DNA of 40,690 nt from an uncultured Candidatus Saccharibacteria bacterium (GCA_946415265.1 CAMKRV010000006.1:1-40690); one strand, 5' to 3'. Positions 21,923 to 30,871 are shown, numbered from the stretch's first letter. The notes: generated by a model from the sequence alone, not told the origin. Numbers and translations are program-made.

Positions 21923-23161
21923 ATGGAAAACGATAAAAAGGGTGAAATTTCTGAAGCAGAAAAAATTGAAACTGCAGATAACAGAGATAAAACCATGAAG
22001 GAAGCGCCTAGCGTTTCTCCGAAAAGTTCGGAGTGTGTGGCCAAGAAATGCTGCGGTAACGCTGCGATTGTGATGTCTGTGCTGGCTTTGGTGATGGGTG
22101 GCTGCGGATTAGGCTTCGGCTTAATGGCTTATCAAAAATCTTCTACACCATTAACTTTTCTAAATAATGGAGCAGATGGAAATTCGGCAAATTTCGTGGA
22201 AGGTTCAATTGCGGAGATTGCGGATAAGGTGTCGGCGAGCGTAGTATCTATCGTGACATCTACCAAGACACGTAACTTTTTCGGGCAGGATTATGAATCT
22301 GCGGCGGCAGGTACGGGAATTATTGTAACTAGTGATGGCTATGTGCTAACTAACAAGCACGTAATTAATGGTGCCACTAGCATAAATGTAGTGTTAGACG
22401 ACGGTACAACTTATGAAAACGTAGAATTAGTTGCTACTGATCCGCTAAATGATGTTGCTTTTCTCAAGATAAAAGATGCTTCCAATTTAACACCTGCAAC
22501 TTTGGGCGATTCTAAGACTCTAACCGTAGGTCAGCAAGTGATGGCGATAGGCAATGCTCTAGGACAATACCAAAACACCGTGACAGTAGGCGTGGTATCT
22601 GGACTGGGACGGTCTGTAACGGCATCGGATGGCTCGGGCTATAATACCGAAACTCTCAGTGATATGATTCAAACTGATGCAGCAATTAATTCTGGTAATT
22701 CCGGTGGTCCGCTGGTAAATGCTGCGGGTGAGGTGATCGGTATCAATACTGCTACTTCTACTTCGGCAGAGAATATGGGGTTTGCAATTCCAATTTCTTC
22801 AGTAAAAGGAATGTTGGCACAATTAATTGAAACTGGTAAGGCGGAACGAACATATCTAGGTGTATATGCGGCGGAAATCACGCCTGAAATTGCCAAAGCC
22901 TATAATTTGCCGGTAAATGCTGGGGCGTACCTGTATAGCTCGTCTACTTATACTGCCATTGTGAAGGATAGCCCGGCGGCTAAGGCAGGGCTAAAAGATA
23001 AAGATATTATCACCAAGGTAAACGGTGTAGAGGTAGGCAAAGCCGGAACTTTGACTGATTTGATTGGTGAATACAAGCCTGGCGATACCGTACAGCTAAC
23101 CGTAATCCGTGAAGGGAACGAAATTGCGGTAAATGTTACGCTTGAGGGTTATAAAAAGTAA
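21923..23161 (+). CDS. HtrA/DegP-type serine protease with PDZ domain
   Basis: A membrane-anchored envelope protease for misfolded proteins. The 412-aa protein has a cytoplasmic acidic tail, one transmembrane helix (about 46-70), and a trypsin-like domain with H146 (LTNKHVI), D177 (PLNDVAF) and S260 (GNSGGPLV). A C-terminal PDZ domain spans about 315-408 (SPAAKAGLKDKDIITKVNG). The triad is complete. AGGAGG precedes the ATG. The last 26 nt overlap the 3' end of the convergent prmC gene. Confidence 0.94.
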   Translation: MENDKKGEISEAEKIETADNRDKTMKEAPSVSPKSSECVAKKCCGNAAIVMSVLALVMGGCGLGFGLMAYQKSSTPLTFLNNGADGNSANFVEGSIAEIADKVSASVVSIVTSTKTRNFFGQDYESAAAGTGIIVTSDGYVLTNKHVINGATSINVVLDDGTTYENVELVATDPLNDVAFLKIKDASNLTPATLGDSKTLTVGQQVMAIGNALGQYQNTVTVGVVSGLGRSVTASDGSGYNTETLSDMIQTDAAINSGNSGGPLVNAAGEVIGINTATSTSAENMGFAIPISSVKGMLAQLIETGKAERTYLGVYAAEITPEIAKAYNLPVNAGAYLYSSSTYTAIVKDSPAAKAGLKDKDIITKVNGVEVGKAGTLTDLIGEYKPGDTVQLTVIREGNEIAVNVTLEGYKK

Positions 23162-23909
23162 GAATAAAACCACGGGTCTCTAGGTGCTGGAGGCCTTTTT
23201 TGGTGGCGAAATTAATGATTGCTTGGTGTTGGCAAGGATCGGCCTCTAGAATTAGATATTTAGAACTTGCGGCATCTATTAGTTCCTTGATGAGTTTGAG
23301 GCCATGATCTGTGGCATAGAGAGCAATGGCTGGCTCAAAGCTTAGAGATTCTCTATCTAGCCAATCCCAATCTTGATCTACGTAGGGTAAATTCGCGACT
23401 ATCACATCAGGGGTAAACTTGACATTATCAAGAAGGTGTGATATAGTGAAAGATAGATGGACGCCATGGTTTTGGGCGTTTTTTTGTGCGATCTGCAGAG
23501 CCTTTTTGGAAATATCTGTAGCATGAACTTCCGCCTCGGGGAGTTCTTTTTTGATGGTGATAGCAATACAACCTGAGCCGGTGCCAACGTCTAGGATGGT
23601 AGGGTTTGGCGGAAGTACGCGCTTAGAAGGCTTTACTCCAGGCAAATACGGTTTACCAGCGAGATTTAATATGGTATCGATGATTTGTTCGGTTTCGGGA
23701 CGAGGAATTAGAACGTCCGGCGTGACTATAAAATCACGGCCATAGAAGTCGCTTATACCCAGAGTATACGCTTTGGGCGGGTCCTGCCGCCTTTTCCTCC
23801 CCCAAAATTTTGCGTTCGCAAACATTTTGGGGGTCCCACTCCAGGCGTCACCCGCCTCTGGCGATGTTGTCTGTTGTCGATGCTGGTTATTCGGCGAGGC
23901 TGCGCTCAT
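23136..23909 (-). CDS. prmC: PrmC, release-factor glutamine methyltransferase, with unusual N-terminus
   Basis: Methylates the GGQ glutamine of release factors; prfA lies directly upstream with a 23-nt overlap. In the 257-aa protein the SAM motif is [10 protein letters not shown] at 107-116 and the substrate motif is NLPY at 173-176 (usually NPPY). FYGRDF and LIPRPETE are conserved. The usual ~80-residue helical N-domain is reduced to about 45 residues of low complexity ([21 protein letters not shown]), and residues 26-37 are encoded by a perfect GC/AT palindrome at 23799-23833, which looks like an inserted repeat. The start could be later, but the reading frame stays open to the prfA overlap. 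Confidence 0.9.
   Translation of the reverse strand: MSAASPNNQHRQQTTSPEAGDAWSGTPKMFANAKFWGRKRRQDPPKAYTLGISDFYGRDFIVTPDVLIPRPETEQIIDTILNLAGKPYLPGVKPSKRVLPPNPTILDVGTGSGCIAITIKKELPEAEVHATDISKKALQIAQKNAQNHGVHLSFTISHLLDNVKFTPDVIVANLPYVDQDWDWLDRESLSFEPAIALYATDHGLKLIKELIDAASSKYLILEADPCQHQAIINFATKKGLQHLETRGFILTFYNPQA
23799..23833. repeat. 35-bp palindrome inside prmC
   Basis: CCCCCAAAA (23799-23807) pairs with TTTTGGGGG (23825-23833) and TTTGCG with CGCAAA inside, a 15-bp stem with a 2-nt loop. It stays in frame and encodes [12 protein letters not shown]. Confidence 0.75.
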
Positions 23910-24924
23910 GTTTGACTAGCTCTCGGATCAAATCTTCTATGTCACCATCCATAACGGCGGGGATGTTGCTGCGGGAATAATGGATGCGGTGATCAGTAAC
24001 ACGGTCTTGCGGAAAATTATAAGTGCGGATTTTTTCGCTGCGGTCACCAGTGCCAATGAGGGATTTGCGCGCTTCAGATGCGTTTTTGATTTCTTCTTCG
24101 CGTTTTTTCTCTAAGAGACGAGAGCGCAAAATATTCATAGCTTTGATGCGGTTTTGTTGCTGGCTGCGTTCGTCCTGCATGGCTACTACTAGGCCGGTAG
24201 GCAAGTGAGTGATGCGGACGGCAGAGTCTGTAGTATTAACGCCCTGGCCGCCGTGACCACCAGAACGGTAAATGTCGATACGGAGATCTTCGGGCTTGAT
24301 TTCCAAATCTTGCTCGCTAGCTTCAGGAAGTACGGCTACGGTAGCGGTAGAAGTGTGAATACGGCCCTGGCTTTCGGTGACTGGTACACGTTGTACGCGA
24401 TGCACGCCGCCCTCGAATTTAAGTTGACCATAGGCGTTGTCGCCGGATACTTTGAAAATCACTTCTTTCATGCCACCGGCTTCGTTGGCATTTTGACTGA
24501 TGAGCTCAGGTTTAAGACCATGACTCTCGGCATATTTAATATACATACGGTAAAGCTCGCCGGCGAAAAGACTGGCTTCATCGCCACCGGCACCAGCACG
24601 GATTTCGATAATGGCCGGCTTATCGTCGGCTGGGTCACGTGGTATCAGGAGTTCTTCTAACTTTTCTTCGGCTTCGGTGATGGCGGTCTTGAGGTTTTTG
24701 ATGTCTTCTTTAGCAATGTCGCCAAGTTCAGGATCATTTACTAGATCCTCGGCTTCTTTAAGATTAGCTTTGTCTTGGGTAATTTTAGTGTCTAAATCAA
24801 CAATTTCATGAAGTAGGCTGGCGCGCTTAGACTTAGCGGCAAAATCTGGATCGCTAAAAGCGTCTGGACGAGCCAAGAAGGTTTCTATCTCTTGTAATTC
24901 GGTTTTTAATTTTGATAAATCCAT
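23887..24924 (-). CDS. prfA: peptide chain release factor 1
   Basis: Terminates translation at UAA/UAG. The 345-aa protein has the codon-recognition PxT tripeptide (PVT, 181-183, in [14 protein letters not shown]) and the catalytic GGQ at 225-227 ([10 protein letters not shown]). Both identify RF1 rather than RF2. Slightly shorter than the usual ~360 aa. The ATG is 6 nt after TACAAT on the minus strand, suggesting a leaderless message. It is followed by overlapping prmC, which modifies it. Confidence 0.96.
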   Translation of the reverse strand: MDLSKLKTELQEIETFLARPDAFSDPDFAAKSKRASLLHEIVDLDTKITQDKANLKEAEDLVNDPELGDIAKEDIKNLKTAITEAEEKLEELLIPRDPADDKPAIIEIRAGAGGDEASLFAGELYRMYIKYAESHGLKPELISQNANEAGGMKEVIFKVSGDNAYGQLKFEGGVHRVQRVPVTESQGRIHTSTATVAVLPEASEQDLEIKPEDLRIDIYRSGGHGGQGVNTTDSAVRITHLPTGLVVAMQDERSQQQNRIKAMNILRSRLLEKKREEEIKNASEARKSLIGTGDRSEKIRTYNFPQDRVTDHRIHYSRSNIPAVMDGDIEDLIRELVKHERSLAE

Positions 24925-24932
24925 GGTATAAT
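24924..24932 (+). promoter_or_regulatory. extended -10 of tRNA-Val
   Basis: TGGTATAAT overlapping the prfA start region on the other strand. Confidence 0.6.
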
Positions 24933-24947
24933 TGTATCATACTTTTT

Positions 24948-25024
24948 GGATCCATAGCTCAGTTGGCTAGAGCGTACGATTCACATTCGTAAGGTCGCAG
25001 GTTCGAGCCCTGCTGGATCCACCA
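24948..25024 (+). tRNA. tRNA-Val (anticodon CAC)
   Basis: Acceptor GGATCCA/TGGATCC, D-arm GCTCAGTTGGCTAGAGC, anticodon stem TACGA/TCGTA with loop TTCACAT (anticodon CAC), T-arm GCAGG-TTCGAGC-CCTGC, encoded ACCA. Confidence 0.95.
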
Positions 25025-25031
25025 GCGATAT

Positions 25032-25055
25032 ACGCCTGCAGTTGGGGCGTTTTTT
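25032..25055 (+). terminator. tRNA-Val terminator
   Basis: ACGCC ... GGCGT followed by T6. Confidence 0.75.
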
Positions 25056-25060
25056 CATGA

Positions 25061-25088
25061 AAAATCCCCGGTATCGCGTATACCAGGG
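25061..25088 (-). terminator. terminator of leftward membrane protein gene
   Basis: Minus strand CCCTGGTAT-acgcg-ATACCGGGG followed by ATTTTTC. Confidence 0.85.
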
Positions 25089-25095
25089 ATGGGTG

Positions 25096-25488
25096 TTATA
25101 GTCTTCCTTGTATTCGTTTCGTAGTAAAGATGGCTTGGGCCATCATTGTGGCACAACCGAATAATAAACCCATGAATAAGGATGCTGACGAATCTACTAA
25201 GATATTCGTTAACCATGCACATGTGATCGTTACTGCGTAGCCGAAACAGGCGACCGTGAATACGATTTCTTCGCCGTAGGGGCAAAAACAAAATACGGCA
25301 AAGCTGATAACAGCGACAGTAACGGAAACGCCTACTGCCCAGCCGATTTGGTGGTTTATTATCATCGCAATTTCAATGAATAATATGGTAATTGGGGTGA
25401 CATTAGCGACGATGAGACCTAGACGCTTCTTCTTTTGCTTATGTTTCTGTTTCTGTTTCGTGCGATCATCTCCTTTTAAATCTTGCAC
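25096..25488 (-). CDS. unknown small membrane protein, four TM
   Basis: A 130-aa protein with a highly basic N-terminus (KQKQKHKQKKKRLG) and about four transmembrane helices after residue 24. Not recognised; similar in size and topology to the protein at 19965 but not in sequence. The start is uncertain: GTG at 25488 follows TACATT by 5 nt (leaderless), while AAAAGGAG lies 12-20 nt inside this frame and is not followed by a normal in-frame start codon (ACG would be at the right distance). Confidence 0.62.
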   Translation of the reverse strand: MQDLKGDDRTKQKQKHKQKKKRLGLIVANVTPITILFIEIAMIINHQIGWAVGVSVTVAVISFAVFCFCPYGEEIVFTVACFGYAVTITCAWLTNILVDSSASLFMGLLFGCATMMAQAIFTTKRIQGRL

Positions 25489-25590
25489 TACAGAATGTAA
25501 CGCGAATTATTCTTAATGTGCTACCGATAGACGGCGTTATGTCTATAATATCATACTTATGTATAAATGTCAAATTGTGGAGAGTTGACT

Positions 25591-25647
25591 ATGGGTGGGG
25601 ATGGTGGTAGGATTGTGGTTGTGGTAAAAAGAAAGGTAGAGTCATGA
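25591..25647 (+). CDS. possible 18-aa upstream peptide
   Basis: ATG at 25591 with GGAG 8 nt upstream gives MGGDGGRIVVVVKRKVES and stops in an ATGA overlap with the next gene. It probably couples translation of the membrane protein, or is chance. Confidence 0.35.
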   Translation: MGGDGGRIVVVVKRKVES

Positions 25648-25910
25648 AAAAGTTTTTCTTGTATTTGGTGAGGTGGCAGCTGAGTTCGCCAATACTGGCG
25701 GTATGCATGGTGTGGATGGGCGGATGGAACGTAGCTATAGCCACAATAGTGGCAAATTTGATTGGTGGATGTATATTTTTTTGGGTGGATAGGTGGATAT
25801 TTGGAGATAAGAAGGTGGAGGGCAGGAAGAAGAAGGTTACCGCTGGTGTGGAGGAGTTGGCAGGGGTAGAGGTGGTGGTTGGTGGTAACGAGAAACAAGG
25901 CTTAAGTTAG
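25644..25910 (+). CDS. unknown small membrane protein, two TM
   Basis: An 88-aa protein with two hydrophobic segments (about 5-27 and 28-50, LVRWQLSSPILAVCMVWMGG and IVANLIGGCIFFWVDRWIF) and a charged C-terminal tail rich in Lys, Glu and Val. No family name is offered. TATAAT at 25544-25549 is upstream. Its last 4 nt overlap the end of the convergent surface-protein gene. Confidence 0.6.
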   Translation: MKKFFLYLVRWQLSSPILAVCMVWMGGWNVAIATIVANLIGGCIFFWVDRWIFGDKKVEGRKKKVTAGVEELAGVEVVVGGNEKQGLS

Positions 25911-27610
25911 TTGGCGTTGACCATGCAACGTACGGGACGACCTAAGCACTTATAATTGAAAAAGCCGCCTGGCCATATACCCGTTTTCTTAAAAATTAGG
26001 TTGTAGGCGTTGTCATTATTGATAATCGTGCTGGACCAATATAGACCGGTGCTACCTAAATCGCTGAGTGAACCATCATTGATATAGCCGAACTGTTCAA
26101 AATACAATGGGGACGTACGAAGAAGGTTAAAACCACCGTCTACGTAGGCATTACTGGATCCACTCCATACTCCTTGCTGCTGCATTAAAGCACCATACTT
26201 GCCATTAACTGGCAAATCCCAGTTCTTTGGACAGACTGAATTAATCGGACTACCAGTAGTGATCGTCGCATTGTTGCTCGCTATTACTGCAGGCCAGTTA
26301 TAATAATTACCAAAGTGCGTATGCTGACAACCAAAAATATCATTATTGTTCACGCTAGTGCAGGCCTGCAGTGACGTATAATTATTTTCCACATAGGAAG
26401 AAGGATTGGTATACCTATATCTTTCTCCTGGATCTGCAGAATATGGGTTATTATTATTGTTTGTCCAGTTAGCAGCAGTATTGCCACTCATGACTATTGT
26501 GTCGGCGCGCTGGACGCCTTCACCATCTATAGTACTAGGCAGCCAAGACACTATACCGGTAGTTTCGTCTTTACTATACCCAGTCTCTGCCGTATAGATA
26601 GTTTTACCATAAGAGTCTGGGTCTATATCAGACGTTTCTGAAGTTAAAGCTATTTCATGTGACAAATCTAAATCTAAATTCTGCGTCATCCAGCAATTGT
26701 TGTCTTTAAGTTTAGCTACCCAATATACCTTATCATCTCTTACGTCTATAAGTTGCATACCTTTTTCTCCATCTGTGTCTATGGATTTACATATGGTGGG
26801 CGTCATATCCTGCATCTTAAAGTAGCCATTATGCATTTTAGCTCCTGAAGCGATAAAGGCGTCTAGCATGGTAGTAGGTATAGTATTAGATACTGCGGTG
26901 AAGTTAATTACGTTGGTATATTCTCCACTGGGTTGAGTATTACTGGCTCTTGCTGCTATTTTAAAGTTTACTGTACTATTGGTACTATCTGCTTTTTCTA
27001 CTAATTTAATACCAGTATTAGTATATAATGGTAAACCATTATAGCCAGTACTAGCATTATCATAATCTCCACTAATCCAATTAGGATTAGGAGTGTCTGG
27101 AGTAGAAGCAGAACTACAGTTAGATATACAATAACTATAACCCCAGGTATTATTAGTGAAGCTAGAGAGTTCTGATACATTGGATGATAATGAAGTAAAG
27201 GTATAGTTATTATCTATTGTGTTAACGAGATTGGTAGTATTGTAGCCATTATTGGTATTATTATTGCCTCCTACTGTAGCGAATAGGTTGTAGCCTTCTG
27301 CTATGTTAGTAGAAACATTTATTGTAATAGTATTACTATCTACTGCATTGCCACCTGGGACTAGATTATTAATAGTAAGACTAGGATTAGAAAGAGTAAT
27401 GCTTAGTTTAGGAAGGAAAGTGAAGCCAATATCTACATTGCTAGAATAGTCTAAGGCAGAAGTGTTTATTGTATTCGTAAAACTTAACATTATGATTGCT
27501 GAACTTAATGTTATGATTTTTTGCACCCCTGTAAAATGGGCATTTAAGTTTTTTAAAAACAATGTTATATTTTGGAAACTTAATATTATGTTATGTTTGT
27601 TATTCCGCAT
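25907..27610 (-). CDS. secreted/cell-surface protein with FISUMP-type domain
   Basis: A 567-aa exported protein. An N-terminal signal or anchor (about 29-50, VQKIITLSSAIIMLSF) is followed by a Ser/Thr/Asn-rich beta region (55-250) and a C-terminal domain with MQLIDVRDDKVYWVAKLKDN, CWMTQNLDLDL and GLYWSSTII, matching the FISUMP (TIGR02145-like) domain that Saccharibacteria and other CPR use in paralogous surface proteins. Ten or so cysteines are in the second half. No sortase signal or C-terminal TM is seen. GAGG precedes the ATG. It likely takes part in host contact or shielding; a seven-C tract at 27677-27683 upstream is a possible slippage site. Confidence 0.8.
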   Translation of the reverse strand: MRNNKHNIILSFQNITLFLKNLNAHFTGVQKIITLSSAIIMLSFTNTINTSALDYSSNVDIGFTFLPKLSITLSNPSLTINNLVPGGNAVDSNTITINVSTNIAEGYNLFATVGGNNNTNNGYNTTNLVNTIDNNYTFTSLSSNVSELSSFTNNTWGYSYCISNCSSASTPDTPNPNWISGDYDNASTGYNGLPLYTNTGIKLVEKADSTNSTVNFKIAARASNTQPSGEYTNVINFTAVSNTIPTTMLDAFIASGAKMHNGYFKMQDMTPTICKSIDTDGEKGMQLIDVRDDKVYWVAKLKDNNCWMTQNLDLDLSHEIALTSETSDIDPDSYGKTIYTAETGYSKDETTGIVSWLPSTIDGEGVQRADTIVMSGNTAANWTNNNNNPYSADPGERYRYTNPSSYVENNYTSLQACTSVNNNDIFGCQHTHFGNYYNWPAVIASNNATITTGSPINSVCPKNWDLPVNGKYGALMQQQGVWSGSSNAYVDGGFNLLRTSPLYFEQFGYINDGSLSDLGSTGLYWSSTIINNDNAYNLIFKKTGIWPGGFFNYKCLGRPVRCMVNAN

Positions 27611-27739
27611 CTTCTTACCTCACTTAGAGTTTGATTTTTAGGTTTCTACCGCATAATGAATTACGCAAAAGTACCTCCCCCCCTACAGTGCCATCTTTGT
27701 AATATATGAAAAGGCGTATACAAAAATGGCACCGCAAGG

Positions 27740-27872
27740 GTGCAATAATCAAACATTTCCTAGGCTTCGCCGTTGAAAACACGTTGACTTCCTTACGATG
27801 CCAATTCCATTTTCAAACGACGAACGATATGAAATATCGGCGACCTTTTCTTAAAATGTTTAATTATTGCAC
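27740..27872. repeat. long-hairpin element B (133 nt)
   Basis: Arms GTGCAATAATCAAACATTT (27740-27758) and AAATGTTTAATTATTGCAC (27854-27872) pair with one mismatch. Inner stems CGTTGAAAA/TTTTCAAACG (27771-27779 with 27810-27819) and CGATAT-gaa-ATATCG (27825-27839). GCTTCG precedes the first inner stem and CGACG the second, as in element A. The sequence outside these words differs. Confidence 0.7.
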
Positions 27873-27982
27873 TTTTATTGTAGCGCGCAAAAAATAAAAA
27901 ATCAACACGAAAAATTAGCAAAACAATGAACATAAAATGCTGAAAAAATCCAATGAAATTAAGCATAAAAAGTCTTGTAAAT

Positions 27983-28036
27983 CCATATATAGTGGTGTAT
28001 ATTAGATATTAAGCACTAAATGTGGCGTATAGTGTA
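27983..28036 (+). promoter_or_regulatory. possible NrdR-box-like repeats upstream of nrdD
   Basis: CATATATAGTGGTGTA and GGCGTATAGTGTATA share TATAGTG at 27988-27994 and 28028-28034, 40 bp (about four helical turns) apart. Half-sites resemble the NrdR consensus ACACTATATATTGTGT, but the match is imperfect and the spacing differs from the usual ~31-32 bp. Confidence 0.35.
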
Positions 28037-28110
28037 TAAGTGAAGAATACATTATGCGCAAGATAAAAAGTCATACATTAACCATTTGGACAGAATTTGA
28101 AGGAGGTAAA

Positions 28111-30306
28111 ATGTTCAAACGTATAGTAAAACGTGACGGTAAAATTGCGAAATTTGATCCGGAGAAAATTACCGAGGCTATCGCCAAGGCGGGCTTGGTG
28201 ACGGAAGAGTTTAAATATGAGCGCGCAAAGGCTTTGACAGATAAAGTATTGAAACGCGCAGAAGAAGAAATAAAAGTACGTACGCCAAATGTAGAGCAAA
28301 TTCAAGATTTGGTAGAAGAAGTATTGATGGAATCTTCTTTCAAGAAGACGGCGCGGGAATATATTCGCTACCGCCAGGAAAGATCTAGGCGACGGGCGGC
28401 AAAATCTGATTTGATGCAGATTTATCGCACGATTTCGCACGCAGACGCGAGCGAAGATTCCGACGTGAAGCGCTCCAACGCAAACGTAGATGGCAACTCG
28501 GCCATGGGTAAAATGTTGCAATTCGGTGCAGAGGGTTCTAAGGTATTTGCTAAGACATTAATGCTTCGTCCAGACATCGCCGCGGCACATGATAATGGTG
28601 ATATTCATATTCATGATTTAGATTTCTACGCAACTGGTACACTAACTTGTTGCCAGAGTGATCCGTTCGTGCTATTTGAAAATGGCGGGTTTAATACTGG
28701 GCATGGACATTTACGCACGCCGAATTCAATTGGCTCTTATGGAGCCCTAGCGGCGATTTTGCTCCAGGCCAACCAGAACGAACAACATGGTGGGCAATCT
28801 ATCCCGAATTTTGACTACGCAATGGCGCCGGGCGTAAATAAATCTTTCCGCAAAGCCTTGAAGCGTAATCTTGGCAAATATAATAAGTTTACCGGCAAGA
28901 AGCTAGACCTAGAAATTAAAGATACTTATGAATATGGTGACGATAAGAAACTAGAAAAAGCAAAGTGGCCGAAAGAAGTGATTGAGGCATCTAACGAGGA
29001 TGTGGAGCGTGAAACTTTCCAGGCGATGGAAGGGTTTATCCATAACCTAAATACGATGCACAGCCGGGCTGGCGCACAGGTACCATTTACCTCTATTAAC
29101 TTTGGTACTGATACTACACCGGCAGGGCGCTTGGTATCGAAGTATCTTTTGGAGGCTACCGAAAATGGTCTAGGTAAGGGCGAGACACCAATTTTTCCAA
29201 TTTCTATCTTCAAGGTAAAAGAGGGCGTGAATTATAATCCAGAAGATCCGAATTATGATTTGTTTAAGAAATCTATGGAAGTATCTGCGAAAAGATTGTT
29301 CCCGAATTTCTGCTTTATCGATGCACCATATAATTTGAAATATTACAAGAAAGGCGATTATCGCACTGAGATTGCAACGATGGGTTGCCGGACGAGGGTA
29401 TTTGCCAGTGTGTTCCCAGAAAGTGACGGTATTGTAACTGGTCGCGGAAACTGCTCGTTTACGACAGTGAACTTGGTGCGGATTGGCATAAAACACGGGA
29501 TTTGCCTAGGTGAGCGCAAAGAAGCTGATTGGGAAGGATTTTATAGGGAGCTAGACGAGAAAATGGACCTAGTGAAAGATGAGCTTTTGGAGAGGTTTGA
29601 ATTCCAGGCCAATCAGCACGTGCGCAACTTCCCGTTCCTTATGGGGCAAGGGAACTGGTTCGGCTCAGAAAAGTTGGGTTGGAACGATACTTTGCGCGAA
29701 GTGATTAAACACGGGACATTGTCGATTGGGTTTATTGGCTTAGCGGAGACGTTGGTGGCGATGGTAGGCAAACACCATGGTGAAGACGAAGATGCGCGCG
29801 AATTAGGGCTAGATATCATTACTCATATGCGTGAAAAGTGCGACCAGTATTGCAAGAAGTATAAGTTGAACTTCTCGTTACTGGCGACGCCGGCAGAGGG
29901 TATCGCTGGACGCTTTACCAAGATTGACCGTAAAGAATTTGGTGTAATTCCGGGTGTGACTGATAGGGATTTCTACACTAACTCGTTTCACGTGCCAGTA
30001 TATTATCCGATTTCAGCATTTGAGAAGATTGAAATTGAGGCACCGTACCATAATTTGTGTAATGCAGGGCATATTACCTATATTGAGCTAGACGGTGATC
30101 CATCGCAAAATATCGCGGCGTTTGAGGCGGTGATACGCAAGATGCACGATGAAGGAATTGGCTACGGTTCAGTAAATCACCCGGTAGATCGTGACCCAGT
30201 ATGTGGATTTTCGGGGATTATTACTGGCGATAGGTGCCCACATTGTGGTAGGCTAGAAGGGGATTTGCCTTTTGAAAAAGTTTGTAACTGCGCTAAAGGC
30301 GAATAA
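28111..30306 (+). CDS. nrdD: anaerobic (class III) ribonucleoside-triphosphate reductase, NrdD
   Basis: Makes deoxyribonucleotides using a glycyl radical. The 731-aa protein has an N-terminal ATP-cone (3-95, KRDGKIAKFDPEKI), then the NrdD barrel with HIHDLDFYATGTLTCCQSDP (C180/C181), GGQSIPNFDYAMAPGV and MGCRTRVFAS. The C-terminal finger is degenerate: first Cys replaced (RDPVCGF at 694-700), CPHC at 709-712, and the protein ends VCNCAKGE instead of continuing into the RRVxGYL glycyl-radical motif I expect. Start ATG at 28111 has AAGGAGG 7 nt upstream; a 57-nt longer frame lacks one. Its activase gene follows with an overlap. Confidence 0.9.
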   Translation: MFKRIVKRDGKIAKFDPEKITEAIAKAGLVTEEFKYERAKALTDKVLKRAEEEIKVRTPNVEQIQDLVEEVLMESSFKKTAREYIRYRQERSRRRAAKSDLMQIYRTISHADASEDSDVKRSNANVDGNSAMGKMLQFGAEGSKVFAKTLMLRPDIAAAHDNGDIHIHDLDFYATGTLTCCQSDPFVLFENGGFNTGHGHLRTPNSIGSYGALAAILLQANQNEQHGGQSIPNFDYAMAPGVNKSFRKALKRNLGKYNKFTGKKLDLEIKDTYEYGDDKKLEKAKWPKEVIEASNEDVERETFQAMEGFIHNLNTMHSRAGAQVPFTSINFGTDTTPAGRLVSKYLLEATENGLGKGETPIFPISIFKVKEGVNYNPEDPNYDLFKKSMEVSAKRLFPNFCFIDAPYNLKYYKKGDYRTEIATMGCRTRVFASVFPESDGIVTGRGNCSFTTVNLVRIGIKHGICLGERKEADWEGFYRELDEKMDLVKDELLERFEFQANQHVRNFPFLMGQGNWFGSEKLGWNDTLREVIKHGTLSIGFIGLAETLVAMVGKHHGEDEDARELGLDIITHMREKCDQYCKKYKLNFSLLATPAEGIAGRFTKIDRKEFGVIPGVTDRDFYTNSFHVPVYYPISAFEKIEIEAPYHNLCNAGHITYIELDGDPSQNIAAFEAVIRKMHDEGIGYGSVNHPVDRDPVCGFSGIITGDRCPHCGRLEGDLPFEKVCNCAKGE

Positions 30307-30857
30307 TGACAGATTGGCATAAAATTTCGTTAGAGAAACTTGCCAAGCAGGTGGAAACGCCGGATGGATACATCCGGCTTTCCGGCCCACTAGAGCATGA
30401 TAATATCGTAAATGGCGATGGGTTGCGCGCTGTGGTATGGACGCAGGGTTGTCCGAATCATTGCCCTGGATGTCAGAATCCGGAGACTTGGGATTATGAG
30501 GCTGGATTTTTAGTAGAAATTGATGAAATTACGAAAAGACTTTCTGATTTTAAAGGACAGGCTGGGCTGACGTTTTGTGGTGGCGAACCATTTGCGCAGG
30601 CCAAAGCTTGCAAGCAAATAGCTGATTATGTGCGAAAGGAACTGGGTTGGAACGTCTGGAGTTTTTCGGGTTTTACTTATGAAGTAATTAAAGAATATGG
30701 CGGTGAACCATGGGAATTTTTGAAGTCTCTCGATGCGCTGATAGACGGGCCATTTATCCTAAAAAAACGGGATCTCAGCTTGAAATATCGTGGATCCAGT
30801 AATCAGAGATTACTACATCTGGAGCCTGGTACTGGCAAAATTGTGAGCGTAGAATAA
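30306..30857 (+). CDS. nrdG: NrdG, radical-SAM activase of NrdD
   Basis: Generates the glycyl radical on NrdD using S-adenosylmethionine and a 4Fe-4S cluster. The 183-aa protein has the cluster-binding CPNHCPGC at 49-56 and GLTFCGGEPF, the GGE motif for SAM. It starts inside the nrdD stop (TAATG), so the two are co-translated in fixed ratio. Intact cluster ligands make the missing glycine motif in NrdD more puzzling. Confidence 0.94.
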   Translation: MTDWHKISLEKLAKQVETPDGYIRLSGPLEHDNIVNGDGLRAVVWTQGCPNHCPGCQNPETWDYEAGFLVEIDEITKRLSDFKGQAGLTFCGGEPFAQAKACKQIADYVRKELGWNVWSFSGFTYEVIKEYGGEPWEFLKSLDALIDGPFILKKRDLSLKYRGSSNQRLLHLEPGTGKIVSVE

Positions 30858-30862
30858 ATTTG

Positions 30863-30871
30863 CTATAATAA
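30863..30871 (+). promoter_or_regulatory. extended -10 promoter of envelope protein gene
   Basis: TGCTATAAT just after the nrdG stop; a ~15-nt leader with GGAGG follows. Confidence 0.55.

Larger units (their letters stand above)
27611..28110. other. intergenic region between surface protein and nrdD
   Basis: 500 bases without a credible gene. It contains the leader of the leftward surface gene with a seven-C run, hairpin element B (27740-27872), an A-rich stretch, and the nrdD upstream region with repeated TATAGTG motifs. Open frames at 27706 and 28054 lack ribosome-binding sites; the latter is an in-frame extension of nrdD. Confidence 0.65.

Noticed and set aside
27706-27897. 63-codon frame across hairpin element B
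   Set aside because: Runs through the inverted repeat arms and lacks a ribosome-binding site.
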